NCBI RefSeq assembly: GCF_017497975.1
Contig: NZ_JAGDEL010000009.1
Coordinates: 141,155-205,154 of the forward strand
Origin: Metabacillus bambusae
GTDB lineage: Bacteria > Bacillota > Bacilli > Bacillales > Bacillaceae
Direction: 5' to 3'
DNA length: 64,000 bases
Part shown: positions 53,728 to 62,728 of the stretch, piece after piece
Layout of the letters: every line of letters begins with the position of its first letter
How positions within the stretch are numbered: position 1 is the stretch's first letter
Notes under the pieces: model-generated
The model's database searches: none
Seen by the model: only the letters and a program-made list of their open reading frames with translations
What the model was told of the DNA's origin: nothing
Made by a program: the position numbers and the translations under genes

Positions 53728-53856
53728 TTGTCGTTTTATGTAAGATTTAAGTGTGAATATCAATTAGGAATCGATATAATAAAAGAAGTGAAAAAAGAAA
53801 TTAAACCATTAGTGAAATACAATTAAGAGACAAGTCAGAACGGAAGAGGGAAGACA

Positions 53857-55155
53857 ATGGAAAATGGAAAATTGTCTGAAGAAAAGGTATTTAAAGATCC
53901 CGTTCACCGCTATATACATGTTCGTGATAAACTCATTTGGGATCTAATTGGAACGAAGGAATTCCAACGACTTAGAAGAATTCGTCAGCTTGGTACAACC
54001 TATTTAACGTTTCATGGTGCAGAGCATAGTCGGTTTAACCATTCTTTAGGTGTATATGAAATTGTTAGACGAATTGTGGATGATGTCTTTAAGGGGCGCC
54101 CACAATGGGATGATGAAGAGAGACTCTTATGTCTTTGTGCTGCACTTCTACATGATTTAGGTCATGGACCATTTTCACATTCCTTTGAAAAGGTATTTCA
54201 CCTTGATCATGAGGACTTTACTCAGGCGATTATACTAGGACGTACCGAGGTTCATTCTGTTTTAAAAGAAAATGGGGATGATTTTCCGAAGAAGGTTGCA
54301 GAGGTTATTGCAAAAACCTATGAAAATAAACAGGTTGTTAGTTTAATATCTAGCCAGATTGATGCAGATCGCATGGATTACTTGCAGCGTGATGCCTATT
54401 ATACAGGGGTTAGCTATGGTCATTTTGATATGGAAAGAATTCTCCGTGTCATGCGCCCTCGTGAAGATCAAGTTGTTATAAAAAGCAGTGGGATGCATGC
54501 TGTTGAGGATTATATTATGAGTCGCTATCAAATGTACTGGCAGGTTTATTTTCACCCTGTTACTAGAAGTGCTGAAGTGATCCTGACAAAAATACTTCAT
54601 CGAGCAAAACAACTACATCAGGAATTTTACTCCTTTAAGCATAGTCCTATCCATTTTTATTCCATATTTGAGGATGAGCTTACATTAGAAGACTACTTAA
54701 AATTGGATGAATCTGTTATTATGTATTATTTTCAAGCATGGCAGGATGAGGAAGATTCGATTTTAAGTGATTTATGCAGACGTTTTATGAATCGCAAATT
54801 GTTTAAATATGTAGAATTTAATCCAAATGTACAGATGATGACATTGATGGAGCTAACCACCTTATTTAAGAAGGCAGGCATTGATCCTGACTATTATTTA
54901 GTTGTCGATTCTTCTTCAGACCTACCATATGATTTTTATCGACCTGGTGAGGAAGAAGAGCGGTTGCCAATCCATTTACAAATGTCAAACGGAGATCTTA
55001 GAGAGCTATCAAGACAATCTGAAATCGTTGATGCGATCTCAGGAAAAAGAAGAACAGATCATAAATTATATTTCCCATTAGATTTACTAGAGGATTTTTC
55101 AACGAAACGATCAGCTAAGAAAAAGATATTAGAATTATTAAACCTATCTAAATAG
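53857..55155 (+). CDS. ywfO: HD-domain phosphohydrolase (YwfO-like)
   Basis: Protein of 432 residues in the dNTPase-like HD superfamily. The metal site is formed by HSRFNHSLGVYE and the HD pair in ALLHDLGHGPFSHSFEK, with DADRMDYLQRDAYYTGV further on. Relatives hydrolyse dNTPs or other nucleotides; the natural substrate of YwfO is not certain to me. GGAAGAGGG precedes the ATG. Confidence 0.87.
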   Translation: MENGKLSEEKVFKDPVHRYIHVRDKLIWDLIGTKEFQRLRRIRQLGTTYLTFHGAEHSRFNHSLGVYEIVRRIVDDVFKGRPQWDDEERLLCLCAALLHDLGHGPFSHSFEKVFHLDHEDFTQAIILGRTEVHSVLKENGDDFPKKVAEVIAKTYENKQVVSLISSQIDADRMDYLQRDAYYTGVSYGHFDMERILRVMRPREDQVVIKSSGMHAVEDYIMSRYQMYWQVYFHPVTRSAEVILTKILHRAKQLHQEFYSFKHSPIHFYSIFEDELTLEDYLKLDESVIMYYFQAWQDEEDSILSDLCRRFMNRKLFKYVEFNPNVQMMTLMELTTLFKKAGIDPDYYLVVDSSSDLPYDFYRPGEEEERLPIHLQMSNGDLRELSRQSEIVDAISGKRRTDHKLYFPLDLLEDFSTKRSAKKKILELLNLSK

Positions 55156-55285
55156 ATTGGAAAAGTGCGACATCCTGAAATTAAATGTTCTGGGATATTA
55201 GAGCTAGACACAAATAAGTAAAGTACAGATAATTACACCTTTTATCGATCAAACAGAGAAAGAGTTAGGAGATGACGGGGTTTTG

Positions 55286-55804
55286 ATGAAAGAACACGCT
55301 AAGTTGATGAAGGTGATCTCATCGGCTGGGGAAATCATTGGTCGGAAAAAGCTACAAAAGATGATTTATATCGCGAAAAAGATAGATCTGCCTTTTTATG
55401 AAAAATATAACTTTCACTTTTATGGGCCGTACTCTGAGGAGCTGACACTTCGTATTGAAGAGCTTTGTAATTTAGGGTTCTTAAATGAAGTTCATGAAAA
55501 AAGGGGTGGCTATTTTCAATATCGCTATTCATTAACAGATACTGGAACTGAATTTTTAGGTCATTATGATCTAGATCTGCCTCCATTTGAAGGTTGTATG
55601 CTTCATCTAAATGAGCAAAGCTCAAGATTTTTAGAGCTTGTTTCAACGGTTTTATATTTTGATGGATTAGAACAAGAAGAGGTTAAAGAGAAGGTATTTA
55701 CATTAAAGAGTAAGCAGCGTTATACAGAAGAAGAGATTCTAGAGGCGTATAAATATATTGAGAATATACGAGGTTTAGTTGCAGAAGAGCTCGCCAAACA
55801 TTAA
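55286..55804 (+). CDS. ywgA: YwgA-like protein
   Basis: Protein of 172 residues. The first ~95 residues look like a winged-helix module (GRKKLQKMIYIAKKIDLPF, then YGPYSEELTLRIEELCNLGF and a beta-wing GGYFQYRYSLTDTG). The rest is helical and acidic. The N-terminal pattern is shared with phage antirepressor/SocA-type proteins, but no function is known. Position after ywfO agrees with B. subtilis as I recall. The stop lies inside the terminator stem. Confidence 0.72.
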   Translation: MKEHAKLMKVISSAGEIIGRKKLQKMIYIAKKIDLPFYEKYNFHFYGPYSEELTLRIEELCNLGFLNEVHEKRGGYFQYRYSLTDTGTEFLGHYDLDLPPFEGCMLHLNEQSSRFLELVSTVLYFDGLEQEEVKEKVFTLKSKQRYTEEEILEAYKYIENIRGLVAEELAKH

Positions 55805-55820
55805 GTTGGCGAGCTTTTCT
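55788..55820 (+). terminator. Rho-independent terminator overlapping the ywgA stop
   Basis: AGCTCGCCAA/TTGGCGAGCT, a perfect 10-bp stem with an 8-nt loop carrying the stop codon, then TTTTC. Confidence 0.85.
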
Positions 55821-55824
55821 TCAT

Positions 55825-55992
55825 CGTTTAGGAAATTACAAAATTCTTGAACTGTGGATAAGCGCACGACATCCAGCTCCAGCACCTAGCCCCTCTAGGG
55901 TCTAGCTAATTTAGAATTGAAGGCAAAGAACGCCTTCTATTCTAAATCATCTTATTGCCCGAGGCTAATCAAGGCGCCCTGAGCTTTTGTTA
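55825..55992. repeat. Covarying-hairpin element, copy D
   Basis: Full copy from GTTTAGGAAATTACAAAATT to GAGCTTTTGTTA. The hairpin at 55909-55947 has ATTTAGAAT/ATTCTAAAT, a T-T mismatch, GAAGGC/GCCTTC and loop AAAGAAC: both helices differ from copies B and C and still pair fully. It contains TGTGGATAA at 55853. It lies between convergent genes and its right end supplies the stop of ywhB. Confidence 0.85.
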
Positions 55993-56175
55993 TTGGTCGC
56001 TTAATCTTTTACCACCAAGCGCATAATTGCTTTTACTCATTTCATCGATAAAGACAGCAATTTTTTCAGCAGGTGCCCCAGTTGTTTCCGATACAGCGGC
56101 AGTTACTTTTTCGACTAATGCTCTTTTTTGCTCGTCTGTTCTTCCTTCGAGCATTTTAACTGTTACGTATGGCAT
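55990..56175 (-). CDS. ywhB: 4-oxalocrotonate tautomerase family protein (YwhB-like)
   Basis: Protein of 61 residues with the invariant Pro right after Met (PYVTVKMLEGRTDEQKRALV), the general base of this superfamily, and EMSKSNYALGG near the end. The native substrate in Bacillus is unknown. AAGGAGTGA precedes the ATG. The stop codon lies in the right end of a dispersed repeat. Confidence 0.87.
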   Translation of the reverse strand: MPYVTVKMLEGRTDEQKRALVEKVTAAVSETTGAPAEKIAVFIDEMSKSNYALGGKRLSDQ

Positions 56176-56325
56176 TGTATATCACTCCTTCATATGTATG
56201 GGCTTTATCGTGATCAAAATAGTACGAAATCAGCCTGTAAATATAGTATACTTTAAGCGAAATGGTTTGCATAACATGTTAAGCTAGTAGTAAATAGATT
56301 GAATTTAGTTTAAGTTGAACTTTAA

Positions 56326-56541
56326 GGCTGTTTTGCAAACTTTGTTGCTATTTACCAAATAGTGTGGTTGATTGCAGCGAGAGATGCTCGCTTTCCGCGG
56401 GGCGGGCGGTGAGCCTCCTCGACGTAAACGCCTGCATGAGTCTCACCTGTCCCGCTGCTCCCGCAGGAGTCTCGCACTTCCGCTCCAATCAACCTGAATT
56501 AGTTTTTTGTTTTAAAAGCAACAATCTCTTAAAAAAGAACC
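56326..56541. repeat. MITE-like GC-rich repeat, copy 2 of a direct pair
   Basis: Nearly identical to 51985-52194 and in the same orientation: GGCTGTTTTGCAAACTTTGT at the left, GGTTGATTGCAGCGAGAGAT inside, AAAAGCAACAATCTCTTA at the right. It fills most of the 393-base gap before ywhC and ends 27 bases before that start codon, so it must carry or displace the ywhC promoter. Confidence 0.8.
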
Positions 56542-56568
56542 AACTTTAAAAGTCTAAAGGAGAGAGAG

Positions 56569-57252
56569 ATGGACAATTTAAATAGTATAAATAGTTTTTT
56601 AGCATTTCCACTTGAAATGATTCCATATGTTGTCATTACGTTAATGATTGCTTTTACAATTCACGAATATGCTCATGCTTATGTAGCATATAAATTTGGT
56701 GATCCAACGGCACAAAGGCAAGGTAGATTAACGCTTTCTCCACTCGCACATCTAGATCCCTTTGGTACTCTGCTCATTTTTATTGCAGGCTTTGGTTGGG
56801 CAAGACCTGTACCTGTTAATCGTTCCTATTTTAAAAGACCTCGTTTAGCAGGTGTTCTCGTTTCAGTTGCAGGTCCACTTAGTAATTTAGTGATCGCTTT
56901 TCTTGGTACTGCAATTTGGTATATTCTATTAGCAACAAATGCAGTAACAGCACTACCAGAATTTTATGTGAACGGTCTTCAGGATTTTTTCAATATATTT
57001 GTGTCACTTAATGTGATGCTATTTATATTTAATTTACTTCCATTTCCACCACTAGATGGGTACCGGATTATTGAAGATCTCGCTCCTGCAAATATTAGAG
57101 CGAAAATGACTCAATATGAGAGTTATGGAATCATTATTTTTCTGATATTAGTAATTACACCACTTGATGGTTATATTATTCAGCCAATTTTTGCTGTTGG
57201 TAGAACAGCGGTGATGGACTTGTTTCACTTACTTTTAGGTCCAATATTATAG
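56569..57252 (+). CDS. ywhC: Site-2 protease family membrane protein (YwhC-like)
   Basis: Membrane protein of 227 residues of the M50 family, rhomboid-independent intramembrane metalloproteases. The zinc site is HEYAH at about residues 33-37 in [20 protein letters not shown], and the third ligand lies in [13 protein letters not shown]. About five helices are predicted. It is a short member without PDZ domain. AAAGGAGAGA precedes the ATG. The substrate is unknown. Confidence 0.87.
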   Translation: MDNLNSINSFLAFPLEMIPYVVITLMIAFTIHEYAHAYVAYKFGDPTAQRQGRLTLSPLAHLDPFGTLLIFIAGFGWARPVPVNRSYFKRPRLAGVLVSVAGPLSNLVIAFLGTAIWYILLATNAVTALPEFYVNGLQDFFNIFVSLNVMLFIFNLLPFPPLDGYRIIEDLAPANIRAKMTQYESYGIIIFLILVITPLDGYIIQPIFAVGRTAVMDLFHLLLGPIL

Positions 57253-57277
57253 GTTAAATGATTTAGGAGGTTTAAAC

Positions 57278-57793
57278 ATGGAGGAAAATAAAAAGAAGAA
57301 AAGCATTGGCTTTAATATTATAAAGAGTGATCCAACTGATGGACATGGAGGTTATGGTGTTGGTGCACTAAGTCTTGATAATGTATCACCAGTATTTATA
57401 GATATTGAAGAAGGAGAGGCCTTCGTTGATATTGGGGCTATGCATGCAAGAAGTGTTGTTGAAAAGGGAATTAAATTTCTTAAAACTAAAGAAGAGGTTC
57501 CTAATGGAAAGCCTTATTGGCTAGTATGGGTCACGATTGATCGTAAGGCAGAAGGTCCATATTACGCTGGTGTTGCAGCATGTGAGATGACAGTTGATCG
57601 TTCCATAAGAAGAGGCTATAAATCACTTCCGGAACATGTTAACCGAATGGATAAATCAATGAAACGTCATATTATTGTCGACCATATGGATGAACGTTCA
57701 AAGGAAATCCTTGCTGGATACTTAAAAAAGCATGATAAACATATGTGGGAACACTCTGATCAAAAATTAAAAGACGACCTAAATGCTAACTGA
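57278..57793 (+). CDS. ywhD: YwhD family protein
   Basis: Protein of 171 residues with a conserved soluble sequence (GFNIIKSDPTDGHGGYGVGA, PYWLVWVTIDRKAEGPYYAG and YKSLPEHVNRMDKSMKRHII). I know the family only by name and gene order; function unknown. TTAGGAGG precedes the ATG, 25 bases after ywhC, so they form an operon ending at the terminator at 57895. Confidence 0.85.
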   Translation: MEENKKKKSIGFNIIKSDPTDGHGGYGVGALSLDNVSPVFIDIEEGEAFVDIGAMHARSVVEKGIKFLKTKEEVPNGKPYWLVWVTIDRKAEGPYYAGVAACEMTVDRSIRRGYKSLPEHVNRMDKSMKRHIIVDHMDERSKEILAGYLKKHDKHMWEHSDQKLKDDLNAN

Positions 57794-57894
57794 AATATGT
57801 CGAAAATGTGACGATTTTGTGAATAACTTGGTAAATTCTTGTGGTTCTTCGGTAAAATTAGTAGACTAAGAATACAGTTATAAAACTAGGACAT

Positions 57895-57928
57895 AAAAAA
57901 CCCCGAACAACTTAGTTCGGGGTTTTTT
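57895..57928. terminator. Bidirectional terminator between ywhD and pbpG
   Basis: Perfect 14-bp stem AAAAAACCCCGAAC/GTTCGGGGTTTTTT with loop AACTTA; A run on one side, T run on the other. Confidence 0.93.
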
Positions 57929-57970
57929 ATTTTGTTGAATGGAATATTGTCTTTAAAAATAGTGGATTCA

Positions 57971-60037
57971 TCAATCCCACCATTTAAAAATGTCATACCA
58001 ACTATCTTTTTCTTTCTTCTTGTGATCATGAATCTTTTCATCATCGGTTTCTGTAAGATGCTCTGTACAATATTCTGTTGGTTCTGTGCCTTCAATAAAG
58101 TAGGTGAGCCTTCGGACAGGACAATCCTCAGTAGCAAGCTTCCCGCTAGCGGGATTTATGTACACTCCTACGGTACCATCTGGTGGACGAAATGCTTTAA
58201 CAGACTCATTGTCCAAAGCCTTTTCCATGAACTTAGCCCAGATTGCTTTCGCATAGCCCCGTTCTTGAACGAGATCAATTGTTTTTCCTTTGTCATATCC
58301 AGTCCAAACCCCAGCTACTAATTGTGGTGAAAAACCAATCATCCAGCTATCTGTTGATGTAGTACCAGATTTTCCGGCGTAGTCTCTCGTTAAAGAGTCA
58401 GCAATGCTATGACCAGTGACAGAAGTATAATCATTTAATGCTGTATCAAACATTCCTGTCATCATATGAGTTGTAACAAAAGCAGCTTGTTCATTAAGGA
58501 TTTGTTCCTTTTTAGTATCAGCTTTATAAATAACTTCACCAGTGGCATCCTCTACCTTAGTAATAAAGGTAGGCTCAATATTTCTTCCACCATTCTCTAG
58601 CATACCGTAAGCATTTACAATCTCGACTAAACGAACTGGAGATGTTCCTAAAGCTGTTGAAGGGATGTTTTTAATTTTCGTGTTAAGTCCAAATAACTCT
58701 CCCGTTTTTACAAGGTTTTCCATCCCGAGCATCATATGAGTTTTAACAGCATAAATGTTATCAGATAAAGCGATGGCTTGAAGCATCGTAATAAAGTCAT
58801 TCGCATAATAGTCATTATAGTTGCTAGGTTTATATGAAGCATTGCCATCATCATATGAAAATGTCGTTGGCTCACTCAGCATCTCTGTAGATGGCGTAAA
58901 TCCCTTGTTTATCGCTGCGTAATATAATAAAGGCTTTATTGTTGATCCGGGCTGTCTTTTCGCCTGTGTTGCGCGATTAAAAGGACTTTCTTTATAGTCG
59001 CGCCCACCTATCAAGGCCTTTACATAGCCTGTAGCCGGATCAATCGCGACAAAACCAGCTTGAATATCAGACTTCTTTTCGATTGATTTTTCCACCAGGT
59101 CCTCTGCGATTTCTTGCATTGTTAAATCTAATGTCGTATAAATTCTTAACCCTTTTGTTTCAATCATTTGCGCGTTAATATTTAACTCGTCTGCTAAAGA
59201 ACTCATAACAGCATCTTGAAAATAAGGGGCAATACCTTTTTGAACCTTATCTTCCTTTGTTGTAAAAATTAGACTCTCGCTTAATGCGCTGGCTAATTGT
59301 TTTTCCGTAATATAGCCCTCTTTTTCCATCGTTTTCAAGATGATCGCTTGTCTACCTTTGGATTTTTCTTGATTAACGTAAGGAGAATAAAGGTTGGGAC
59401 CCTTTGGGATGCCTGCAAGCATAGCGGCTTCTCCTAAAGATAACTCACTGGAATTCTTTCCAAAGTAATATTTAGCAGCAGCTTCGATCCCATATACTCC
59501 ATGGCCATAATAAATCGTATTTAAATAACCCTCTAAAATTTCATCCTTACTATAATTTTGTTCAAGGCGTATGGTGTAAAAGGCTTCCATCGCTTTTCTT
59601 TGCCAGGTTTTTTCATGTTCTAAAAATAGATTACGAGCATATTGCTGTGTAATCGTACTAGCCCCTTGAACCTTGGCCATTGCCTTTAAATCCGCTAAAG
59701 CAGCCCCTGCAATTCGTTTAAAATCAAAACCATTATGATTATAAAAGCTTCGATCCTCGATTGCGATCGTTGCTTGAAGAACATTTTCAGAAATATCATC
59801 AAGCTTCACCCAATACCGTTTTTGCCCATTATGTAATTCCCCAATCTTTGACCCATCACTCGCATAAATAATCGTCGATTGTGGCACTGTTAAAGAGGGA
59901 GGTCCTTGCCATTTGGCATACATAACAACACTAAGAATAATCGTTGAAAAAAAGACTAATAATAGCAAACTAATAAACGTAATGGCACGGATTGTCTTTA
60001 ACGTAATTCGAATTCGTTTAGGTGTGATCACATCCAT
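57971..60037 (-). CDS. pbpG: Class A penicillin-binding protein PbpG
   Basis: Bifunctional peptidoglycan synthase of 688 residues. A cytoplasmic basic tail and one membrane helix (about 17-44) are followed by the GT51 glycosyltransferase with EDRSFYNHNGFDFKRI and GASTITQQYARN, then the transpeptidase with SxxK in RQPGSTIKPLLYY, SDN in ALSDNIYAVK and KSGT in YAGKSGTTSTD. PbpG of B. subtilis is made in the forespore and helps build the germ cell wall. The ATG at 60037 has GGAGGT upstream; a GTG at 60046 overlaps it. Confidence 0.9.
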   Translation of the reverse strand: MDVITPKRIRITLKTIRAITFISLLLLVFFSTIILSVVMYAKWQGPPSLTVPQSTIIYASDGSKIGELHNGQKRYWVKLDDISENVLQATIAIEDRSFYNHNGFDFKRIAGAALADLKAMAKVQGASTITQQYARNLFLEHEKTWQRKAMEAFYTIRLEQNYSKDEILEGYLNTIYYGHGVYGIEAAAKYYFGKNSSELSLGEAAMLAGIPKGPNLYSPYVNQEKSKGRQAIILKTMEKEGYITEKQLASALSESLIFTTKEDKVQKGIAPYFQDAVMSSLADELNINAQMIETKGLRIYTTLDLTMQEIAEDLVEKSIEKKSDIQAGFVAIDPATGYVKALIGGRDYKESPFNRATQAKRQPGSTIKPLLYYAAINKGFTPSTEMLSEPTTFSYDDGNASYKPSNYNDYYANDFITMLQAIALSDNIYAVKTHMMLGMENLVKTGELFGLNTKIKNIPSTALGTSPVRLVEIVNAYGMLENGGRNIEPTFITKVEDATGEVIYKADTKKEQILNEQAAFVTTHMMTGMFDTALNDYTSVTGHSIADSLTRDYAGKSGTTSTDSWMIGFSPQLVAGVWTGYDKGKTIDLVQERGYAKAIWAKFMEKALDNESVKAFRPPDGTVGVYINPASGKLATEDCPVRRLTYFIEGTEPTEYCTEHLTETDDEKIHDHKKKEKDSWYDIFKWWD

Positions 60038-60061
60038 TTTGCTCACCTCCGATCTAAAATA

Positions 60062-60182
60062 GAAAAGCTCAGGGCGCCTGCATTATTCAGCCTCGGGCTT
60101 AAAGACGCTCATGAATAAAAGGTGTTCTTTACCTTCAATTCATGAGTGGCTTATGACTCGAGGGGCTAGGCGCAGGAGCTGA
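60062..60182. repeat. Covarying-hairpin element, copy E (minus orientation)
   Basis: Inverted copy: AAAAGCTCAGGGCGCCTG on the left and CGCAGGAGCTG on the right. The hairpin at 60108-60146 has CTCATGAAT/ATTCATGAG, GAAGGT/ACCTTT (one G-U) and loop AAAGAAC read on the minus strand. It is the only full copy lying between divergent genes. The remaining gap to 60463 holds only a weak -35-like TTGACA at 60400. Confidence 0.78.
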
Positions 60183-60463
60183 TCATAAGTTGTCCGAACT
60201 AAGATACTATTAGCCATTATGAGTTTTTTAAAAGGTTTTTAAACATTTTGATAAAAAGTCATGAATTTTTTCTTGATTTTTTACTAGATTCATCTATAGT
60301 TTTAAAAGGATAATAAAGAAAAATTTTCCGGATGTTCTTATGACATACCGGTTAAAATAATAAAACAAGCTTAAATACATGAATTCTGTCTCTTAAGGTT
60401 TGACATAAATGTAAAAGGATAAATGTATAGTTGAGAGCTGATAGATGAAAGGATGGTAATAAA

Positions 60464-61294
60464 ATGAGTGAATTATGGTACACAGAAAAACAAACAAAGA
60501 ATTTCGGGATTACATTAAAAATTAAACAAACGTTACATACAGAGCAAACAGACTTTCAATACTTAGAAATGGTTGAAACGGAAGAATTCGGAAATATGCT
60601 TTTTCTTGATGGAATGGTCATGACATCACAAAAGGACGAGTTTGTTTATCATGAAATGGTTGCACATGTTCCTTTATTTACACACCCTAACCCTGAAAAT
60701 GTTCTTGTTGTTGGCGGTGGTGATGGCGGTGTTATCCGTGAAGTACTGAAGCATCCTCAAGTGAAGAAAGCAACTCTTGTTGATATAGATGGAAAAGTCA
60801 TCGAGTATTCAAAAAAATTCCTTCCTGAAATTGCAGGAAAACTTGAAGACCCACGTGTAGATGTAAAAGTAGGCGATGGCTTCATGCATATCGCTGAAAG
60901 TGAAAATGAGTATGACGTCATTATGGTAGATTCTACTGAACCAATGGGGCCTGCTGTAAACTTATTTACAAAAGGATTTTATGCTGGTATTTCAAAAGCG
61001 CTTAAAGAAGATGGCGTTTTTGTAGCACAAACAGACAACCCTTGGTTTACACCAGAACTAATTACAAATGTCCAACGTGATGTGAAGGAAATATTCCCGA
61101 TTACACGTCTTTACACTGCGAACATCCCAACATACCCAAGTGGTTTATGGACATTCACAATTGGTTCTAAAAAATATGATCCACTTGAAGTAAGTGAAGA
61201 ACGTTTCCATGAAATTGAAACTAAATATTATACAAAAGAATTACACAAAGCTTGCTTCGTATTACCGAAATTCGTAAGTGACTTAATTAAGTAA
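60464..61294 (+). CDS. speE: Spermidine synthase
   Basis: Aminopropyltransferase of 276 residues that makes spermidine from putrescine and decarboxylated S-adenosylmethionine. Motifs are [37 protein letters not shown] (cofactor), [17 protein letters not shown] and the catalytic Asp in [25 protein letters not shown] precedes the ATG. It is followed by speB after a hairpin. Confidence 0.94.
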   Translation: MSELWYTEKQTKNFGITLKIKQTLHTEQTDFQYLEMVETEEFGNMLFLDGMVMTSQKDEFVYHEMVAHVPLFTHPNPENVLVVGGGDGGVIREVLKHPQVKKATLVDIDGKVIEYSKKFLPEIAGKLEDPRVDVKVGDGFMHIAESENEYDVIMVDSTEPMGPAVNLFTKGFYAGISKALKEDGVFVAQTDNPWFTPELITNVQRDVKEIFPITRLYTANIPTYPSGLWTFTIGSKKYDPLEVSEERFHEIETKYYTKELHKACFVLPKFVSDLIK

Positions 61295-61349
61295 TTCTCA
61301 TTATATAAGAAGTCAAACACAATAAAATAAAGTGAATCAAGAAAACTTT

Positions 61350-61379
61350 AAGTGAGGGAATAGTTCTCTCACTTTTTTA
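61350..61379 (+). terminator. Terminator or attenuator between speE and speB
   Basis: AAGTGAGGGAA/TTCTCTCACTT with one G-U pair, a 3-base loop TAG and five Ts, ending 17 bases before the speB start. It would reduce read-through into speB unless it is overridden. Confidence 0.75.
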
Positions 61380-61394
61380 TAGGAGGAAAAGTAA

Positions 61395-62276
61395 ATGAGA
61401 TTTGATGAAGCATATTCAGGTAATGTATTTATCAAGAGCCATCCTAACTATGAAGAAAGTGAAGCAGTAATTTACGGAATGCCTATGGATTGGACAGTAA
61501 GCTACAGACCAGGCTCCCGTTTTGGTCCAGCTCGTATTCGTGAGGTATCAATTGGGCTTGAAGAATATAGTGCTTATTTAGATCGAGAGTTAGATGAAGT
61601 AAAATATTATGATGCCGGAGACATTCCGCTTCCATTTGGAAATCCACAAAGAAGCATCGATATGATCGAGGAATATATCGACCAATTACTAGCAGACGGT
61701 AAATACCCATTAGGAATGGGTGGTGAACATTTGGTTTCCTGGCCAGTAATGAAGGCGATGTATAAAAAATATCCTGATTTAGCAATCATTCATATGGATG
61801 CACATACAGATTTACGTGATGAATATGAAGGTGAACCATTATCACATTCAACACCAATTAAAAAAATTGCTGATTTAATCGGGCCAAAAAATGTCTATTC
61901 ATTTGGGATTCGCTCAGGTATGAAGGAAGAGTTCCAATGGGCAAAAGAGGTGGGCATGCACATCTCAAAATTTGATGTACTTGAACCATTAAAAGAAGTA
62001 TTACCAACGCTTGCCGGACGTCCGGTATACGTCACAATAGACATTGATGTTCTAGATCCTGCACACGCACCAGGAACAGGTACAGTAGATGCAGGCGGAA
62101 TTACTTCTAAAGAACTGTTAGCATCAATTCATGAAATTGCGAAATCCGATATTCGTGTCGTTGGTTCGGATTTAGTAGAGGTTGCACCGATCTATGATAA
62201 TTCTGAGCAAACAGCAAATACGGCTAGTAAAATTTTAAGAGAAATGATTTTGGGCTGGGTGCAGAAGAAGGGTTGA
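61395..62276 (+). CDS. speB: Agmatinase
   Basis: Ureohydrolase of 293 residues that makes putrescine from agmatine. The two-manganese site is formed by GMGGEHLVSWP, IIHMDAHTDLRDEYEG and VTIDIDVLDPAHAPGTG; EVAP near the end is also conserved. AGGAGGAAAAG precedes the ATG. Its product feeds the SpeE reaction, which explains their adjacency. Confidence 0.94.
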   Translation: MRFDEAYSGNVFIKSHPNYEESEAVIYGMPMDWTVSYRPGSRFGPARIREVSIGLEEYSAYLDRELDEVKYYDAGDIPLPFGNPQRSIDMIEEYIDQLLADGKYPLGMGGEHLVSWPVMKAMYKKYPDLAIIHMDAHTDLRDEYEGEPLSHSTPIKKIADLIGPKNVYSFGIRSGMKEEFQWAKEVGMHISKFDVLEPLKEVLPTLAGRPVYVTIDIDVLDPAHAPGTGTVDAGGITSKELLASIHEIAKSDIRVVGSDLVEVAPIYDNSEQTANTASKILREMILGWVQKKG

Positions 62277-62334
62277 GGTGGTGCCTGTCACTCCCCGGAA
62301 TTTGTCGAAAAATAGCAACTTCAGCAGTAAGGAA

Positions 62335-62368
62335 GGAATCCAGGCTTTATCTGCCTGGATTCCTTTTT
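62335..62368 (+). terminator. Rho-independent terminator of speB
   Basis: Perfect 11-bp stem GGAATCCAGGC/GCCTGGATTCC with a 7-nt loop and five Ts. Confidence 0.9.
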
Positions 62369-62422
62369 CTCTTTTAAGCTACGATTTCAAAGTTTGTTGT
62401 GAAAAATTACATTAATTTTTGT

Positions 62423-62457
62423 AACCTCTTAGTTATATCTGTAATAACTAAGAGGTT
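62423..62457. promoter_or_regulatory. Perfect 14-bp inverted repeat, possible operator
   Basis: AACCTCTTAGTTAT and ATAACTAAGAGGTT separated by ATCTGTA; a TATAAT lies at 62457-62462. Neither strand has a T run after the hairpin, so it is more likely an operator than a terminator. The rest of the gap to 62728 shows nothing. Confidence 0.45.
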
Positions 62458-62728
62458 TATAATAGTTGTCAACATATAAAATTAAATTAAATATTGGATA
62501 AATAACCTTTTTATTACATAAAAGTAATTTATTTCATTTAATCATTTCTTTTCCCATAATCTATTAAAAGCGCTGATAGATTCAAATCCTTAAGAAGATA
62601 GTCTACGTAAATAATCCTAAAGTGGATAAGTATAAAAACCAATATGTTAATTCCTTCCTCAAATATTACAAGAAAAGCCATGTTAAGATATCTCCCGAAG
62701 GCAATTATTACGAGGGAGGATGAACAAA

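Noticed and set aside
56364..56549. 61-codon frame inside the second MITE-like repeat
   Set aside because: Same reason; it differs in frame from the first copy after a one-base change.
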